From Opitutia bacterium (GTDB lineage: Bacteria > Verrucomicrobiota > Verrucomicrobiia > Opitutales > Coraliomargaritaceae): a stretch of DNA of 34,251 nt. The position numbers were made by a program, and so were the translations under genes. This document shows, piece after piece, positions 34,111-34,251 of this stretch. Position 1 is the stretch's first letter. Each line of letters starts with the position of its first letter. A model generated the notes under the pieces. The model was given only the letters and a program-made list of their open reading frames with translations, was not told the DNA's origin and made no database searches. The DNA is taken from NCBI GenBank assembly GCA_029252625.1, contig JAQXBA010000181.1, forward strand, positions 1-34,251. The letters are read 5' to 3'.

Positions 34111-34251
34111 CTATGACTTTCCGAGACGCTCGAGTTGATACGAGCCGTCGAGAATGTTATCCGTCCACTCTCGGTTATCCAAGTACCACTTTACGGTTTT
34201 GCGGAAGCCGCTCGCAAAGTCTTCCTTGGGCTCCCATCCGAGTTCGTCGCG
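34111..34251 (-). CDS. rmlB: dTDP-glucose 4,6-dehydratase, C-terminal fragment
   Basis: Only the last 46 codons and the TAG stop (34111-34113) are in the window; the gene continues past 34251. The peptide [16 protein letters not shown], then [16 protein letters not shown], then [14 protein letters not shown] is the typical RmlB ending (the ELGW-P, F-GI/FRKTV-WYL-N-W and G-Y-ERLG elements). The enzyme converts dTDP-glucose to dTDP-4-keto-6-deoxyglucose, the substrate of FdtA. The frame was read by hand from the reverse complement, since it is cut by the window edge. Confidence 0.9.
   Translation of the reverse strand, partial: RDELGWEPKEDFASGFRKTVKWYLDNREWTDNILDGSYQLERLGKS

Overview
The window carries one long polysaccharide-biosynthesis locus, almost all of it on the minus strand and apparently transcribed from about 34.2 kb down to a strong terminator at 2471-2497. 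The host is most likely a marine-type member of the Verrucomicrobiota (Opitutae/Puniceicoccales-like). This is an inference from three things: an SGNH hydrolase with a C-terminal module typical of secreted proteins in that phylum, several kinds of structured intergenic repeat, and a sulfotransferase in an exopolysaccharide locus. No rRNA gene is present to prove it.

Layout: 1-2470 is accessory flank. It holds 106-bp tandem repeats with an inverted partner, an orphan terminase-small-subunit-like gene, a ParE/RelE-type toxin-antitoxin pair on the plus strand, and low-complexity DNA. 2519-9689 is a block of WecB, an SDR epimerase, a heparinase II/III-family protein, a WbuB-like glycosyltransferase and a two-domain oxidoreductase. 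9731-24548 is the assembly and decoration section: a sulfotransferase, seven further glycosyltransferase-like genes (six GT4/GT-B type and one GT-A type), a Wzy-like polymerase, a Wzx-like flippase, four hexapeptide-repeat acyltransferases (two adjacent), and an SGNH esterase gene broken by a single in-frame stop. 24552-34251 is mostly precursor supply: FdtB, a pyruvyltransferase-like protein, a HAD phosphatase, an ATP-grasp enzyme, FdtA, RmlA, a UDP-sugar dehydrogenase, GlmS and the 3' end of RmlB, which runs off the window.

Working together: GlmS feeds UDP-GlcNAc. RmlA, RmlB, FdtA, FdtB and an adjacent acetyltransferase form a nearly complete route to dTDP-Fuc3NAc. WecB and the UDP-sugar dehydrogenase point to ManNAc and/or an N-acetylhexosaminuronic acid. 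The glycosyltransferases build the repeat unit, Wzx flips it and Wzy polymerises it. Sulfate, acetyl and perhaps pyruvyl groups decorate it. No initiating phosphoglycosyltransferase, Wzz/Wzc or outer-membrane exporter is seen here.

The most unusual signal is at 29.8-32.2 kb. Three consecutive intergenic gaps are built from short perfect hairpins whose stem sequences vary while pairing is kept, joined by an almost invariant 8-mer GTTCGAGT or its reverse complement. The same module sits in frame inside the UDP-sugar dehydrogenase gene, and a four-helix-bundle (S23/IVP-family) gene lies in the middle of the cluster. This looks like an expanding palindromic element, possibly linked to the four-helix-bundle gene.
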